A stretch of 64,000 bases of DNA from Arenimonas sp049195245 (GTDB lineage: Bacteria > Pseudomonadota > Gammaproteobacteria > Xanthomonadales > Xanthomonadaceae), in the NCBI RefSeq assembly GCF_049195245.1, contig NZ_JBMIRR010000020.1:105552-169551 (forward strand), given 5' to 3'. The position numbers were made by a program, and so were the translations under genes. The notes under the pieces are model-generated. The model saw only the letters and a list, made by a program, of their open reading frames with translations, was not told the origin of the DNA and made no database searches. How positions within the stretch are numbered: position 1 is the first letter of the stretch; each line of letters begins with the position of its first letter. Shown one piece after another: positions 53,172-62,020 of this stretch.

Positions 53172-55487
53172 ATGAAATCGTCACCAGTCAATTCGCTGAA
53201 GTCCGTCAGTCCCTACGTACTGGGCGCGGCGCTGGTCCTGTTGGCCGCGGTGTGGTTCGGCTGGCAGGCATGGCAGGCCCGCTCCGCTGAGGCGCTGGTG
53301 GGCGATGCCGACCGCGTGCGCGCGGAAGTGGCGGCCAAGATCGAGGAAGACGTCCAGGCCGCCATCAAGCGGCTGGAAAGCACCCGCGCCCGGATCGCAC
53401 TGGCCACCGCGCTCAAGCGCAATGAAATCGACACTGCGCGCGACGTGGTGTCCGAAGGCTGGACCAACCTGGAGCTGGTGGAGCTGCACGAGCCCGACCT
53501 GGACGCAGCCTACGAGGACGCTGCCGCCTTCGGCTACGGCAAGCTGGGCGTGCTGGAACTGGCGCTGCAGCAGAACGGAACCCAGGTCGCGGTGGTGCGC
53601 GATGGCGGTGCCGCGAAATTTGCGCTGGCGGCTCCGGTGCTCGACGAAGGCCGCGTTGTGACCGTGGTCTACGTGCGCCTGCCGGTGGAAGCGGTGACCG
53701 CACCTCTGGCCGCCGCGTCGCTGCCGGGCGGCTACCTGGCGCTCCGCCAGGGGCGGTACAACGTGCTGCAGACCGGTGACGAGGCGCTGGCCGGCTCGGC
53801 CGAGGTGGGTGCGATCAAGATCAACGGCACCGGCCTGCGGGTGGTTGCCGCGGCGCCGGTAGCGGATGCGGGCCTGGGCTCGTTCACCAACGGGCTGCTT
53901 GCGGCGCTGGCCTTGCTGGTGGCGCTGGCGCTGTTCCTGATGCCACGCCTGAAGGGGCTGCGCATCGAGCGCCGGCCTGCCGAAGGAGCCGCGATACCCG
54001 AGCAGGAGCCCACGTTTGCCGAGATCCAGAGCCAGGCCGAAGCGGCGGCCCCGGTCGCGGTGGTGGCCACTGCTGCGGCACGCCCGGCGACGGCGATGCC
54101 GCAGCGCGCCAGCCTCGACCGCAGCATCTTCCGTGCCTACGACATCCGTGGCGTGGTCGGAAAAACCCTGGATGCCGACACCGCGCGCCTGATCGGCCAA
54201 GCCATCGGCACCGTCATGCACAACCAGGATGCCCGCAGCATCGTGGTGGGCCGCGACGGCCGGCTGTCTTCGCCGGAGATGGCTGCCGCCCTCATCGACG
54301 GTCTCCGCAAGGCCGGCCGGGAAGTGATCGACATCGGCATGGTGCCGACGCCGGTGGTGTACTTCGGCGCCTACCACCTGCGCGCCGGCTCTTGCGTCTC
54401 GGTCACGGGCAGCCACAATCCGCCCGACTACAACGGCTTCAAGATCGTGATCGAGGGCGAGACGCTGTCGGGCAACGCGATCCAGGACCTGTTCGAGCGC
54501 ATCGCCGAAAACCGCCTGCACCTGGCCGATGCGCCCGGCGCGTCCAGCCAGCGCGACATCAGCGACGACTACGTGCAGCGCATTTCCGGCGACATCCAGA
54601 TCGAGCGCAAGCTGCGCGTGGTGGTGGACTGCGGCAGTGGCGTCGCGGGCGGCATCGCCCCGCGCCTGCTGGAGGCCATCGGTGCCGACGTGGAGCCGCT
54701 GTTCTGCGAGGTGGACGGCACCTTCCCGCACCACCATCCCGACCCCAGCGACCCCGCCAACCTGCAGGACCTGGTGAACGTGGTGCAGCGCGTGGACGCC
54801 GACATCGGCCTGGCCTTCGACGGCGACGGCGACCGCCTGGGCGTGGTCACCCGCTCGGGCGAGATGATCTATCCCGACCGCCTGCTGATGCTGTTCGCGG
54901 CCGACGTGCTGGAGCGCAACCCGGGCGCCTGCATCATCTACGACGTCAAGTGCACCGGCCACCTGGCCATGCACATCCTGCGCCACGGCGGCAGCCCGCT
55001 GATGTGGAAGACCGGCCATTCGCTGATCAAGTCCAAGATGCGCGAGACCGAGGCCGAGCTGGCCGGCGAGATGAGCGGCCACTTCTTCTTCCGCGAGCGC
55101 TGGTATGGCTTCGACGACGGCCTGTACGCTGCCGCGCGCCTGCTCGAGATCCTGTCCACGCGGTCGGAGACGCCGCAGGAAGTGTTCGACACCCTGCCCA
55201 AGGGCGTGTCCACGCCCGAGCTGAAGATCCACGTCGAGGAAGGCGAGCAGTACGCCTTCATCGAGAAGTTCGTGGCCCAGGCCAAGTTCGACGGCGCGCG
55301 CATCGCCACGATCGACGGACTGCGTGCGGACTGGCCCGACGGCTGGGGCCTCGTGCGGGCTTCCAACACCACGCCGGTGCTGGTGCTGCGCTTCGACGCC
55401 AAGGACAGCGAGTCTCTGGAGCGGATCAAGCAGGCCTTCCGCGAGCAGCTGCTGGCGGTGGACCCGGGGCTGGAACTCCCGTTCTAG
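53172..55487 (+). CDS. algC: Phosphomannomutase/phosphoglucomutase with membrane-anchored N-terminal extension
   Basis: A 771-residue protein. The C-terminal 450 residues are a full PMM/PGM: phosphoserine Ser414 in TGSHNPPDYNG, the metal loop DGDGDR at 550-555, GEMSGHFFF sugar loop and RASNTTPVLVLRF phosphate loop. The N-terminal 310 residues add a membrane helix (about 15-33), a coiled extracytoplasmic domain, and a second helix (about 241-258), so the enzyme would face the cytoplasm from the inner membrane. It makes mannose-1-P and glucose-1-P for LPS and exopolysaccharide. Pseudomonas aeruginosa also has a long form after dut. TAG stop shares CTAG with the convergent gene. Confidence 0.92.
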   Translation: MKSSPVNSLKSVSPYVLGAALVLLAAVWFGWQAWQARSAEALVGDADRVRAEVAAKIEEDVQAAIKRLESTRARIALATALKRNEIDTARDVVSEGWTNLELVELHEPDLDAAYEDAAAFGYGKLGVLELALQQNGTQVAVVRDGGAAKFALAAPVLDEGRVVTVVYVRLPVEAVTAPLAAASLPGGYLALRQGRYNVLQTGDEALAGSAEVGAIKINGTGLRVVAAAPVADAGLGSFTNGLLAALALLVALALFLMPRLKGLRIERRPAEGAAIPEQEPTFAEIQSQAEAAAPVAVVATAAARPATAMPQRASLDRSIFRAYDIRGVVGKTLDADTARLIGQAIGTVMHNQDARSIVVGRDGRLSSPEMAAALIDGLRKAGREVIDIGMVPTPVVYFGAYHLRAGSCVSVTGSHNPPDYNGFKIVIEGETLSGNAIQDLFERIAENRLHLADAPGASSQRDISDDYVQRISGDIQIERKLRVVVDCGSGVAGGIAPRLLEAIGADVEPLFCEVDGTFPHHHPDPSDPANLQDLVNVVQRVDADIGLAFDGDGDRLGVVTRSGEMIYPDRLLMLFAADVLERNPGACIIYDVKCTGHLAMHILRHGGSPLMWKTGHSLIKSKMRETEAELAGEMSGHFFFRERWYGFDDGLYAAARLLEILSTRSETPQEVFDTLPKGVSTPELKIHVEEGEQYAFIEKFVAQAKFDGARIATIDGLRADWPDGWGLVRASNTTPVLVLRFDAKDSESLERIKQAFREQLLAVDPGLELPF

Positions 55488-56176
55488 CCGGTCGGCGGGG
55501 CCCCGGCCTCGGCCGGGGCTGACGGCGCCGCGGGTGCCGCGCCGTCACGCGGCGCCTTGATCTCACGGAAGCGTTCGACCAGGCGCAGCAGCTCCTTGTC
55601 CAAGGCCACCAGTTCGCCCTGCTTGAGGACGAGCATCTGGGTCTGCTTGTTCATTTCCAGATGCAGTTCGCGGATGGTGGCGGCCTGCTTGGGATTGACC
55701 GCGGTGCCGGACAGTTCGGCCTCGGAAGCGTCTGCCAGCAGGCTGGCCAAGCTGGCTCGCTGGCCGCCGATGCCGGCCTCGATGGCATCGAGCGTCTGCT
55801 GCAGCATGCTCGTGCGGACTTGGAAGGCGCGCTTGAGTTCGTCTTCGGTCTGGAAAGAGGCAATCATCGCCTCCTCGGTCTGGCGCACCTTCTCGGCCTG
55901 TTTGTCGGCCTGCTCCTGATGGGCCTGTGCGAGTTCGCGCGCTTTGCGCTCTTCCGGCGTCAGCGCACGCTCGATGGTGGCGGTGGCCATGCCGCTTTCC
56001 GGATTGATCTCGGTACGGGCCTGGTCGACGGCCTCGGGCGGCAAGGCATCGCTGAACTGCACCTTGCCGTCCTTGTCCACCCAGCGATAGAGCTTCTTGG
56101 GCTTTTCCTGGGCGCCGGCAATGCCGGCCGCGAGCAGGGCCGACAGCACGGCCACGCTGAGGAAGGTACGCGTCAT
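55484..56176 (-). CDS. Exported DUF4124-domain protein with coiled coil
   Basis: A 230-residue protein. A signal peptide (MTRTFLSVAVLSALLAAGIAGAQ) is followed by a DUF4124 domain (LYRWVDKDGKVQFSDALPP), a beta-hairpin fold common in gammaproteobacterial exported proteins, then a long coiled coil (about 75-200) and a Pro/Ala tail. The start at 56176 is chosen for its signal. The TAG stop shares CTAG with the algC stop. It lies 13 bp after pyrE; role unknown. Confidence 0.85.
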   Translation of the reverse strand: MTRTFLSVAVLSALLAAGIAGAQEKPKKLYRWVDKDGKVQFSDALPPEAVDQARTEINPESGMATATIERALTPEERKARELAQAHQEQADKQAEKVRQTEEAMIASFQTEDELKRAFQVRTSMLQQTLDAIEAGIGGQRASLASLLADASEAELSGTAVNPKQAATIRELHLEMNKQTQMLVLKQGELVALDKELLRLVERFREIKAPRDGAAPAAPSAPAEAGAPPTG

Positions 56177-56189
56177 CGGATGCCTCCGG

Positions 56190-56840
56190 TCATTCGGCCT
56201 GGCTGCCATAGCGGGCACGATACGCCACCAGGGCGGCCTTGTGCGCGGCCACCTCGGGCCGTTCGTCGGCGTGGGCCAGCAGGTCGTCCAGGCCGGCGAT
56301 GGCGATCACCGGCAGCCCGAATTCGGCGGTGACTTCCTGCGCCGCCGAGCGCTGGCCGGCCTGGCCGCGCTCCTGTCGGTCAAGGGCGATCAGCACGCCA
56401 CAGGGCTCGCCGCCTGCGCCGCGGATGGTCTGGATGGACTCGCGGATGGCGGTGCCGGCGGTGATCACGTCGTCCACGATCAGCACCCGGCCGCGCACCG
56501 GCGCACCCATCAGCAGGCCGCCTTCGCCGTGGGCCTTGGCTTCCTTGCGGTTGAAGGCCACTGGCAGGTCGCGGCCACGCCGGGCCAGCGCCACCGCCAG
56601 GCTGGTCGCCAGCGGGATGCCCTTGTAGGCCGGCCCGAACAGCATGTCGAAGGGCAGGGCCGCCTGCTCCAGGGCATCGGCGTAGCACTCGCCCAGCGCC
56701 GCCAGCGCGGCGCCGGAATCGAACAGCCCGGCGTTGAAGAAGTAGGGGCTGGTGCGGCCGGACTTGAGGCTGAACTCGCCGAAGCGCAGTACCCGGCGCT
56801 CCAGCGCGAGGTCAAGGAAGCGGCTCTGGTGGGGTTTCAC
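56190..56840 (-). CDS. pyrE: Orotate phosphoribosyltransferase
   Basis: A 216-residue enzyme that makes OMP from orotate and PRPP. It starts with GTG (MKPHQSRFLDLAL), has LKSGRTSPYFFNAGLFD, and the PRPP loop VLIVDDVITAGTA. The frame extends a long way upstream antisense to xthA, so the GTG start is based on the conserved beginning. It is divergent from xthA. Confidence 0.95.
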   Translation of the reverse strand: MKPHQSRFLDLALERRVLRFGEFSLKSGRTSPYFFNAGLFDSGAALAALGECYADALEQAALPFDMLFGPAYKGIPLATSLAVALARRGRDLPVAFNRKEAKAHGEGGLLMGAPVRGRVLIVDDVITAGTAIRESIQTIRGAGGEPCGVLIALDRQERGQAGQRSAAQEVTAEFGLPVIAIAGLDDLLAHADERPEVAAHKAALVAYRARYGSQAE

Positions 56841-56942
56841 GGGCGGGTCCGGCGGGAAAAACCCGATTGTGCAACAGCGGCGCCGCGCGGGCGAGCCGGA
56901 TTCGGCTACGCTTCGCCTGTCATCACCACGCATCGGCTTCCC

Positions 56943-57710
56943 TTGAAGATCATCAGCTTCAACGCCAACGGGCTGCGTTCGGCGGCCAGCAAGGGCTTCT
57001 TCGACTGGCTGCCGGCCCAGGACGCGGACCTGGTCTGCATCCAGGAAATCAAGGCCCAGGAACACCAGCTGCGCGTTCCCCAGATGCTGCCGCCCGGCTA
57101 CACCGCGTATTTCCGCGATGCGACCACGAAGAAGGGCTACAGCGGCGTCGGCATCTACACCCGGCGCGAGCCCGACGAGGTGCGCACGGCACTGGGCTGG
57201 GATGCGTTCGACGAGGAGGGGCGCTACCTGGAGGCCCGGTTCGGCAATCTCAGCGTGGTGTCGCTGTATTTTCCGTCCGGCTCGTCGGGCGACGAGCGGC
57301 AGCAGTTCAAGTTCCGCTGCATCGAGTGGTTCACGCCGATCCTGCAGGAATGGCTGACGAGCGGGCGCGACTACGTGGTCTGCGGCGACTGGAACATCGT
57401 CCATACCCGCAAGGACATCCGCAACTGGACCTCGAACCAGAAGAACTCCGGCTGCCTGCCCGAAGAGCGCGCCTGGCTGGACCAGCTGTTCGTGCAGCAG
57501 GGCTGGGTGGACAGCTACCGCCACCTGCACCCGGAAGGGGAGGACTACACGTGGTGGAGCCAGCGCGGCGGCGCCCGCGCCAAGAACGTGGGCTGGCGCA
57601 TCGACTACCAGGTGGTGTCGCCCGGCCTGCGTGACCGCCTGCGGTCCTGCTCTATCCATCCCGAGCCGCGTTTTTCCGACCACGCGCCCTACGCCGTGGT
57701 GTACGCATGA
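56943..57710 (+). CDS. xthA: Exodeoxyribonuclease III (AP endonuclease)
   Basis: A 255-residue endonuclease/exonuclease/phosphatase-fold protein. It has KIISFNANGLRSA at the start, CIQEIKAQ (catalytic Glu), CGDWNIVHT and RFSDHAPYAVVY (Asp-His). It repairs abasic sites. The TTG at 56943 is the likely start since the conserved beginning follows at once and no ATG or GTG fits. It overlaps the next gene by 4 bp (ATGA). Confidence 0.93.
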   Translation: MKIISFNANGLRSAASKGFFDWLPAQDADLVCIQEIKAQEHQLRVPQMLPPGYTAYFRDATTKKGYSGVGIYTRREPDEVRTALGWDAFDEEGRYLEARFGNLSVVSLYFPSGSSGDERQQFKFRCIEWFTPILQEWLTSGRDYVVCGDWNIVHTRKDIRNWTSNQKNSGCLPEERAWLDQLFVQQGWVDSYRHLHPEGEDYTWWSQRGGARAKNVGWRIDYQVVSPGLRDRLRSCSIHPEPRFSDHAPYAVVYA

Positions 57711-59038
57711 GCGCGACCACCGGCTGGCGCGCGTCGCTGCCGGCCGGACTGCGGCCTTATGTCGAGCGCGAGCCGCTGGCCTCTCTGATGCTGGGCATCT
57801 CCTCGGGATTTCCCTACGCGATGATCGGCGCCACGCTTACCACGCGCCTGGCCCAGGACGGCATCGACAAGAAGAGCGTCACCGCGTTTTCGCTGGCCTT
57901 CCTGGTCTACAACTTCAAGTTCCTGTGGGCGCCGCTGGTGGACGGGCTGCGGTTGCCGCTGATCGGGCGGCTGGGCCAGCGCGTGTCCTGGCTGCTGCTG
58001 GCCGGCTGCCTGGTGATGCTGGCCGTGGGCTGGCTGGGCATGCTTGATCCCAGCGCCGACCTGGCACACGTGGCCCTGGCGGCGGTGGCGGTGGGCGCCG
58101 CCGGCGCCACCTACGACATCGTGATCGATGCCTACCGCATTGAAATCCTGCGTCCCGAGCAGTTGGGCGTGGGATCGGGAATGTCCCAGTACGGGTGGCG
58201 CATCGGTTCGGTGGCCGCCGGCTCGTTGGCGCTGCTGGTCGCCACCCTCGTGGACTGGCGGGTTGCTTACCTGCTGTGCGCGGTGTTCGCGCTGCCGGCG
58301 ATGCTGACCGGACTGGTGCTGGGCGAGCCGGCGCGGCACGTCGTGGTGCACGCCCGTCGCGGCTGGTCGCAGGCGATCTCGGCGGCGGTGGGTCCGCTGC
58401 GCGAATTCTTCCTGCGCCGCGGCGCGCTGCTGGTGCTGCTGTTCGTGCTGCTGCACAAGGTCGGCGACACGCTGGCCAACCTCACGCTGCGCCTGCTGGT
58501 GAACGACCTGGGCTTCAGCAACGAGGAAATCGCCACCTGGGACGTGGGACTGGGGTTCTTCGCCTACCTGATCGGCATCTTCATCGGTGGCGTGCTGTAT
58601 GCGGGCCTGGGCATGAAGCGCTCGGTGCTGATCGCCCTGGTGCTGATGGCGGGGTCCAACCTCAGCTTCGCGTGGCTGGCCTCGGTGGGGCATTCCAATG
58701 CGCTGCTGGGTTTCACCATCGGCTTCGAGAACATCGCCAGCGGCATCGGCGGCGTGGTGGTGGTGGCGTACCTGTCGGCGCTGTGCAACCTGGCCTACAC
58801 CGCCACGCAGTTCGCGCTTCTATCGGCGGCCGCCAGCATCGTCGGCCGGCTGGTTACCGGCACCACCGCGGGCGGCCTGATCGAATCGCTGGGCTACGTG
58901 CAGTTCTACCTGCTCACCACGGTGGTGGCGCTGCCGGGCGTGCTGCTGTACCTGTTCATGCTGCGCGCAGGCCTGATCGAGCAGTCGCTGGGCGATGCCG
59001 GCTACACGCCGCCGCCGCCGGCCGCACCCGAACGCTAG
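57707..59038 (+). CDS. ampG: AmpG-family muropeptide MFS transporter
   Basis: A 443-residue, 12-helix MFS protein. The start LASLMLGISSGFPYAMIGATLTTRLAQ and AGATYDIVIDAYRIEIL are AmpG features, with YNFKFLWAPLVDGLRLPLIGRLG between helices 2 and 3. AmpG imports anhydromuropeptides for wall recycling. anmK, which handles anhydroMurNAc, lies close by, which supports the call. It is coupled to xthA. Confidence 0.88.
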   Translation: MSATTGWRASLPAGLRPYVEREPLASLMLGISSGFPYAMIGATLTTRLAQDGIDKKSVTAFSLAFLVYNFKFLWAPLVDGLRLPLIGRLGQRVSWLLLAGCLVMLAVGWLGMLDPSADLAHVALAAVAVGAAGATYDIVIDAYRIEILRPEQLGVGSGMSQYGWRIGSVAAGSLALLVATLVDWRVAYLLCAVFALPAMLTGLVLGEPARHVVVHARRGWSQAISAAVGPLREFFLRRGALLVLLFVLLHKVGDTLANLTLRLLVNDLGFSNEEIATWDVGLGFFAYLIGIFIGGVLYAGLGMKRSVLIALVLMAGSNLSFAWLASVGHSNALLGFTIGFENIASGIGGVVVVAYLSALCNLAYTATQFALLSAAASIVGRLVTGTTAGGLIESLGYVQFYLLTTVVALPGVLLYLFMLRAGLIEQSLGDAGYTPPPPAAPER

Positions 59039-59113
59039 CTGGCTGGCCGTGCGCGCAAGGCTTGCAGTCGCCGCGCGTGGCCGTATGCTGGAAGCCCCCC
59101 GAGGATTGAGGCA

Positions 59114-59425
59114 ATGGCCGACTTCCTGCTGCGCGACATTGACGAGCGCGTCGCCGAGCGCATCAAGGAGATGGCACGCCAGAAGGGCTGGCCGCTCAAC
59201 GATGTGATCCTGCTGCTGGTCAAGCAGGCCCTGGGCCTGGCCGAACCCGAGCCGCCGCCGGTGCCGGGCGACATCGCGCGCCTCAACGGGGCCTGGAACG
59301 AAGACGAAGCGCGTGCCTTCCAGGAGGCCATGGCGGCGATGAGCAGCCTGCCCGACGACGCACCCGCCTATGTGGGCGAGGAAAGGCGCACCGGCGGCCG
59401 GCGCCGGACCGACCTGCCGGAGTGA
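59114..59425 (+). CDS. Small ribbon-helix-helix-like protein, unknown
   Basis: A 103-residue protein. The N-terminal LLRDIDERVAERIKEMARQKGWPLNDVILLLVKQALG resembles a ribbon-helix-helix DNA-binding segment (beta strand, two helices). The C-terminal half is charged, ending GGRRRTDLPE. No toxin is adjacent, so an antitoxin role is not supported. An AGGATTGAGGCA ribosome site precedes the ATG. Its TGA is followed at once by the TCA of the convergent anmK gene. Confidence 0.7.
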   Translation: MADFLLRDIDERVAERIKEMARQKGWPLNDVILLLVKQALGLAEPEPPPVPGDIARLNGAWNEDEARAFQEAMAAMSSLPDDAPAYVGEERRTGGRRRTDLPE

Positions 59426-60562
59426 TCAGGCGGGGTGGATGGCGCCCAGCACCCTCGGGCCGCGCGCCCCGGTGACGCTGGGCAGGTTGCCCGGCCGGCC
59501 GGCCAGGGTCTCCCGCGCCAGCCAGGCAAATCCCGCCGCTTCGATGAAATCAGGGTCCAGGCCCAGGCTGGCCGTGCTGCCCACCTGCACGCCCGGCAGG
59601 TGCTCGGCCAGGCGCTGCATCAGCAGCGGGTTGTGGACGCCGCCGCCGCAGGCCAGCAGTCGGCGTGCGCCGGGCAGGGTCTGGTCGAGCGCACGTGCAA
59701 TCGTCACGGCGCTGAGCTCGCAAAGCGTCGCCTGGACGTCGGCGGGCGAGGCCGGCGTGCCCGGCAGGCGCGCCTCGACCCAGGCCAGCTGGAACTGGTC
59801 GCGGCCGGTGCTCTTGGGTGGCGGCAGCACGAAATAGTCGTCATCCAGCAGCCGCGCCAGCAGCCCAGGATCGATGCGGCCCTCGCGGGCGAACGCCGCG
59901 TCGCGGTCGTAGGATTGGCCGCGGTGGCGCTGGCACCAGGCGTCCATCAGGCCGTTGGCCGGGCCCGTGTCGAAACCGCGGACCTCGCCGTCACGCGGCA
60001 GCAGGGTCAGGTTGGCGATGCCGCCGAGGTTGAGGATGGCGCGATCTTCGTCGGCCGAGCGCATCACGGCGGCGTGGAAGGCCGGCATCAGGGGCGCGCC
60101 CTGGCCGCCGGCGGCCACGTCGCGGCGACGGAAGTCGGCCACCGTCGTGAGGCCCGTCGCCTCGGCGATCACGCTGGCGTCGCCGTACTGCTGGGTGAAG
60201 GGCGCCGCGCCGCGCGGATCATGGCGCAGGGTCTGGCCGTGCGAGCCGATCGCGCGCACGCGCGAGCGGTCCAGGCCGCTGTCCGCTATCGCACGTAGCG
60301 CAACCGCGGCGAAGGCCTGGCCAAGTCGCGTATCGAGCCGTCCGGCCTCGTCCAGCGTGATTCGCGCCTGCACCTGCGACAGTGACAGCACGTCGGCGGC
60401 CAGGTCGGCCGGCATCGGATAGGTGCGGCCGAACAGCAGCCGCGGCGCCGGGTCGAACGCCACCAGGGCGGCGTCGATGCCGTCCACGCTGGTGCCGGAG
60501 ATCAGGCCAAGAAAAAGCCCGCCGGCATCGCCGGCGGGCGGGTCATGCGGGGCGGCCGCCAT
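59426..60562 (-). CDS. anmK: Anhydro-N-acetylmuramic acid kinase
   Basis: A 378-residue sugar kinase of the wall-recycling pathway, making MurNAc-6-P from anhydroMurNAc. It has GLISGTSVDGIDAAL near the start, GQTLRHDP, and GGGVHNPLLMQRLAEHL near the end. A perfect hairpin with a minus-strand T5 (60512-60539) lies within codons about 8-17, just after the M23 gene stop. The ATG at 60562 is the only good start ahead of the conserved region. Confidence 0.93.
   Translation of the reverse strand: MAAAPHDPPAGDAGGLFLGLISGTSVDGIDAALVAFDPAPRLLFGRTYPMPADLAADVLSLSQVQARITLDEAGRLDTRLGQAFAAVALRAIADSGLDRSRVRAIGSHGQTLRHDPRGAAPFTQQYGDASVIAEATGLTTVADFRRRDVAAGGQGAPLMPAFHAAVMRSADEDRAILNLGGIANLTLLPRDGEVRGFDTGPANGLMDAWCQRHRGQSYDRDAAFAREGRIDPGLLARLLDDDYFVLPPPKSTGRDQFQLAWVEARLPGTPASPADVQATLCELSAVTIARALDQTLPGARRLLACGGGVHNPLLMQRLAEHLPGVQVGSTASLGLDPDFIEAAGFAWLARETLAGRPGNLPSVTGARGPRVLGAIHPA
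60512..60539 (-). terminator. Terminator-like hairpin inside the anmK 5' coding region
   Basis: A perfect 10-bp GC stem (GCCCGCCGGC / GCCGGCGGGC, loop ATC) is followed on the minus strand by TTTTT. It lies 28 bp downstream of the M23 stop codon and 23 bp inside anmK. It may terminate the M23 transcript or attenuate anmK. Confidence 0.7.
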
Positions 60563-60566
60563 GCGC

Positions 60567-61868
60567 TCAGCGTGCGGCGAGGCGCACGCCCTCCGCGCGC
60601 TTGAGCTGGGCCATCGCCGGCGCCGTGGCGGCGCGGAAGCGGGCCAATTCGCCGCCGGTCAGCGGCTCGGGCTTGGGCATGGTCACGGTGAGCGGATCGC
60701 GGTGCACGCCGTTGACGCGGAATTCGTAGTGCAGGTGCGGGCCGCTGGCCAGGCCGGTCATGCCGACATAACCGATGACCGAACCCTGCGACACGCGCTG
60801 GCCGGTCTTGTATTTGCCGAAGCGCGACATGTGGCCGTACAGCGTGCTGTAGCCGCGGCCGTGGTCGAGCACGACGGTGCGGCCGTAGCCGTTCTGCCAG
60901 CCGACGAAGCTGACGCGCGCCTCGCCCGCGGCCATGATCGGCGTGCCGGTGCCGGCGGCGTAGTCCACGCCCTTGTGGGCGCGCACGGTGCCCAGCACCG
61001 GATGGCGGCGCTTGGGGTTGAAGCGCGAGCTGATGCGGGCGAACTCGATCGGCATGCGCATGAAGCTCTTCTTCAGCGGCCGGCCGGTGAGGTCGAAGTA
61101 TTCGGTCTTGCCGTTGCGCTCGTAGCGCACGGCCGTGTATTCCTTGCCGCGGTTGATGAAGCTGGCCGCGATCACGTCGCCGCCGCGCAGGCGCTCGCCG
61201 TCGCGCCAGATCTCTTCGTAGACCACCTGGAAGCGGTCGCCGTCGCGCAGGTCCTGGCTGAAGTCGATGTCGTAGGAAAAGGCATTGGCCATCGTGTTGA
61301 TGACGGCGTTGCTGATGCCGGCCTTGGCCCCGGCCGCGTACAGGGAACTGGTGATTTCCTCGCTGGCGACCATCACGCGGCGCTCGAGCGGGCGCTCGAT
61401 CACCTTTTCCTTGAGCTTGCCGCCGGCCAGGCTGATCTCGACCCGGCTGGATTCATCGCGCTCGAAGCGCAGGCCGCGCAGTTCGCCATTGGCCGACATG
61501 TCGAAGGCAAGTTCGGCACCGGCCCGCAGGCGGGTGAGCGGCGCGCGTGCGCTGGGCAGCTCCAGCACCTGGTGCATCACGGACGCGGGAACGCCCATCT
61601 GTTCGAACAGGGTGCCCAGCGTCTGACCACTCTGGACCTGCACCACCTGCCAGGCGCTGCCGGCGGCGGCGCCGGTGGCCTTGCCGGCCAGCGGCGGCAG
61701 GGGCAGGCTGAGGGTGGTGCGGCTGGCGGCGGCGGTGCCGTCGCGCATCGCGCTGGCGAAGCCGGGGATGATGGTGAGCACGAGCGCGCCGAGGGAGGCG
61801 TACAGCCCGGCCTGGAGCCAATGTTCGCGCGACCAGCGGCCGGGGGCGGAAGAATCAGACTGCTGCAA
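60567..61868 (-). CDS. M23-family peptidoglycan DD-endopeptidase (MepM-like)
   Basis: A 433-residue protein. A membrane anchor (about residues 17-38) is followed by an OapA/LysM-like segment (VQVQSGQTLGTLFEQMG) and a C-terminal LytM domain with HKGVDYAAGTGTPI and GLASGPHLHYEF zinc ligands. It cuts peptide crosslinks of peptidoglycan. The TTG start at 61868 is favoured (GGAG 8 bp upstream) over an upstream TTG at 61931, which is part of the likely promoter. It is divergent from tyrS and one gene from anmK. Confidence 0.88.
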   Translation of the reverse strand: MQQSDSSAPGRWSREHWLQAGLYASLGALVLTIIPGFASAMRDGTAAASRTTLSLPLPPLAGKATGAAAGSAWQVVQVQSGQTLGTLFEQMGVPASVMHQVLELPSARAPLTRLRAGAELAFDMSANGELRGLRFERDESSRVEISLAGGKLKEKVIERPLERRVMVASEEITSSLYAAGAKAGISNAVINTMANAFSYDIDFSQDLRDGDRFQVVYEEIWRDGERLRGGDVIAASFINRGKEYTAVRYERNGKTEYFDLTGRPLKKSFMRMPIEFARISSRFNPKRRHPVLGTVRAHKGVDYAAGTGTPIMAAGEARVSFVGWQNGYGRTVVLDHGRGYSTLYGHMSRFGKYKTGQRVSQGSVIGYVGMTGLASGPHLHYEFRVNGVHRDPLTVTMPKPEPLTGGELARFRAATAPAMAQLKRAEGVRLAAR

Positions 61869-61901
61869 TGGGATTGCTCCGCTCGGACCGATGGACGCGG
61901 T

Positions 61902-61931
61902 ACGATAACCAGAGCGAAATAGTTGCGTCAA
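61902..61931 (-). promoter_or_regulatory. Promoter of the M23 endopeptidase gene
   Basis: Minus strand: TTGACG (61926-61931, five of six) and TATCGT (61902-61907) at 18 bp. The start of transcription would be near 61895, some 27 bp before the TTG start at 61868. Confidence 0.5.
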
Positions 61932-61953
61932 ACCCTTGTCGCATCTGGCTTTT

Positions 61954-61982
61954 TTGTTCTTCGCACTTTAACTTTCTATTAA
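61954..61982 (+). promoter_or_regulatory. tyrS promoter candidate
   Basis: In an AT-rich stretch (61946-61995), TTGTTC (61954-61959) and TATTAA (61977-61982) are 17 bp apart. Both are partial matches. The transcript would have about 30 bases before the tyrS ATG. Confidence 0.35.
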
Positions 61983-62020
61983 CCTCCAATTAACGGCAGG
62001 CCGCTTTTCGGGCCGCCGCA

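Noticed and set aside
59114..59425. Antitoxin of a toxin-antitoxin pair
   Set aside because: The N-terminus is ribbon-helix-helix-like, but no toxin gene is next to it; the neighbours are a transporter and a kinase.
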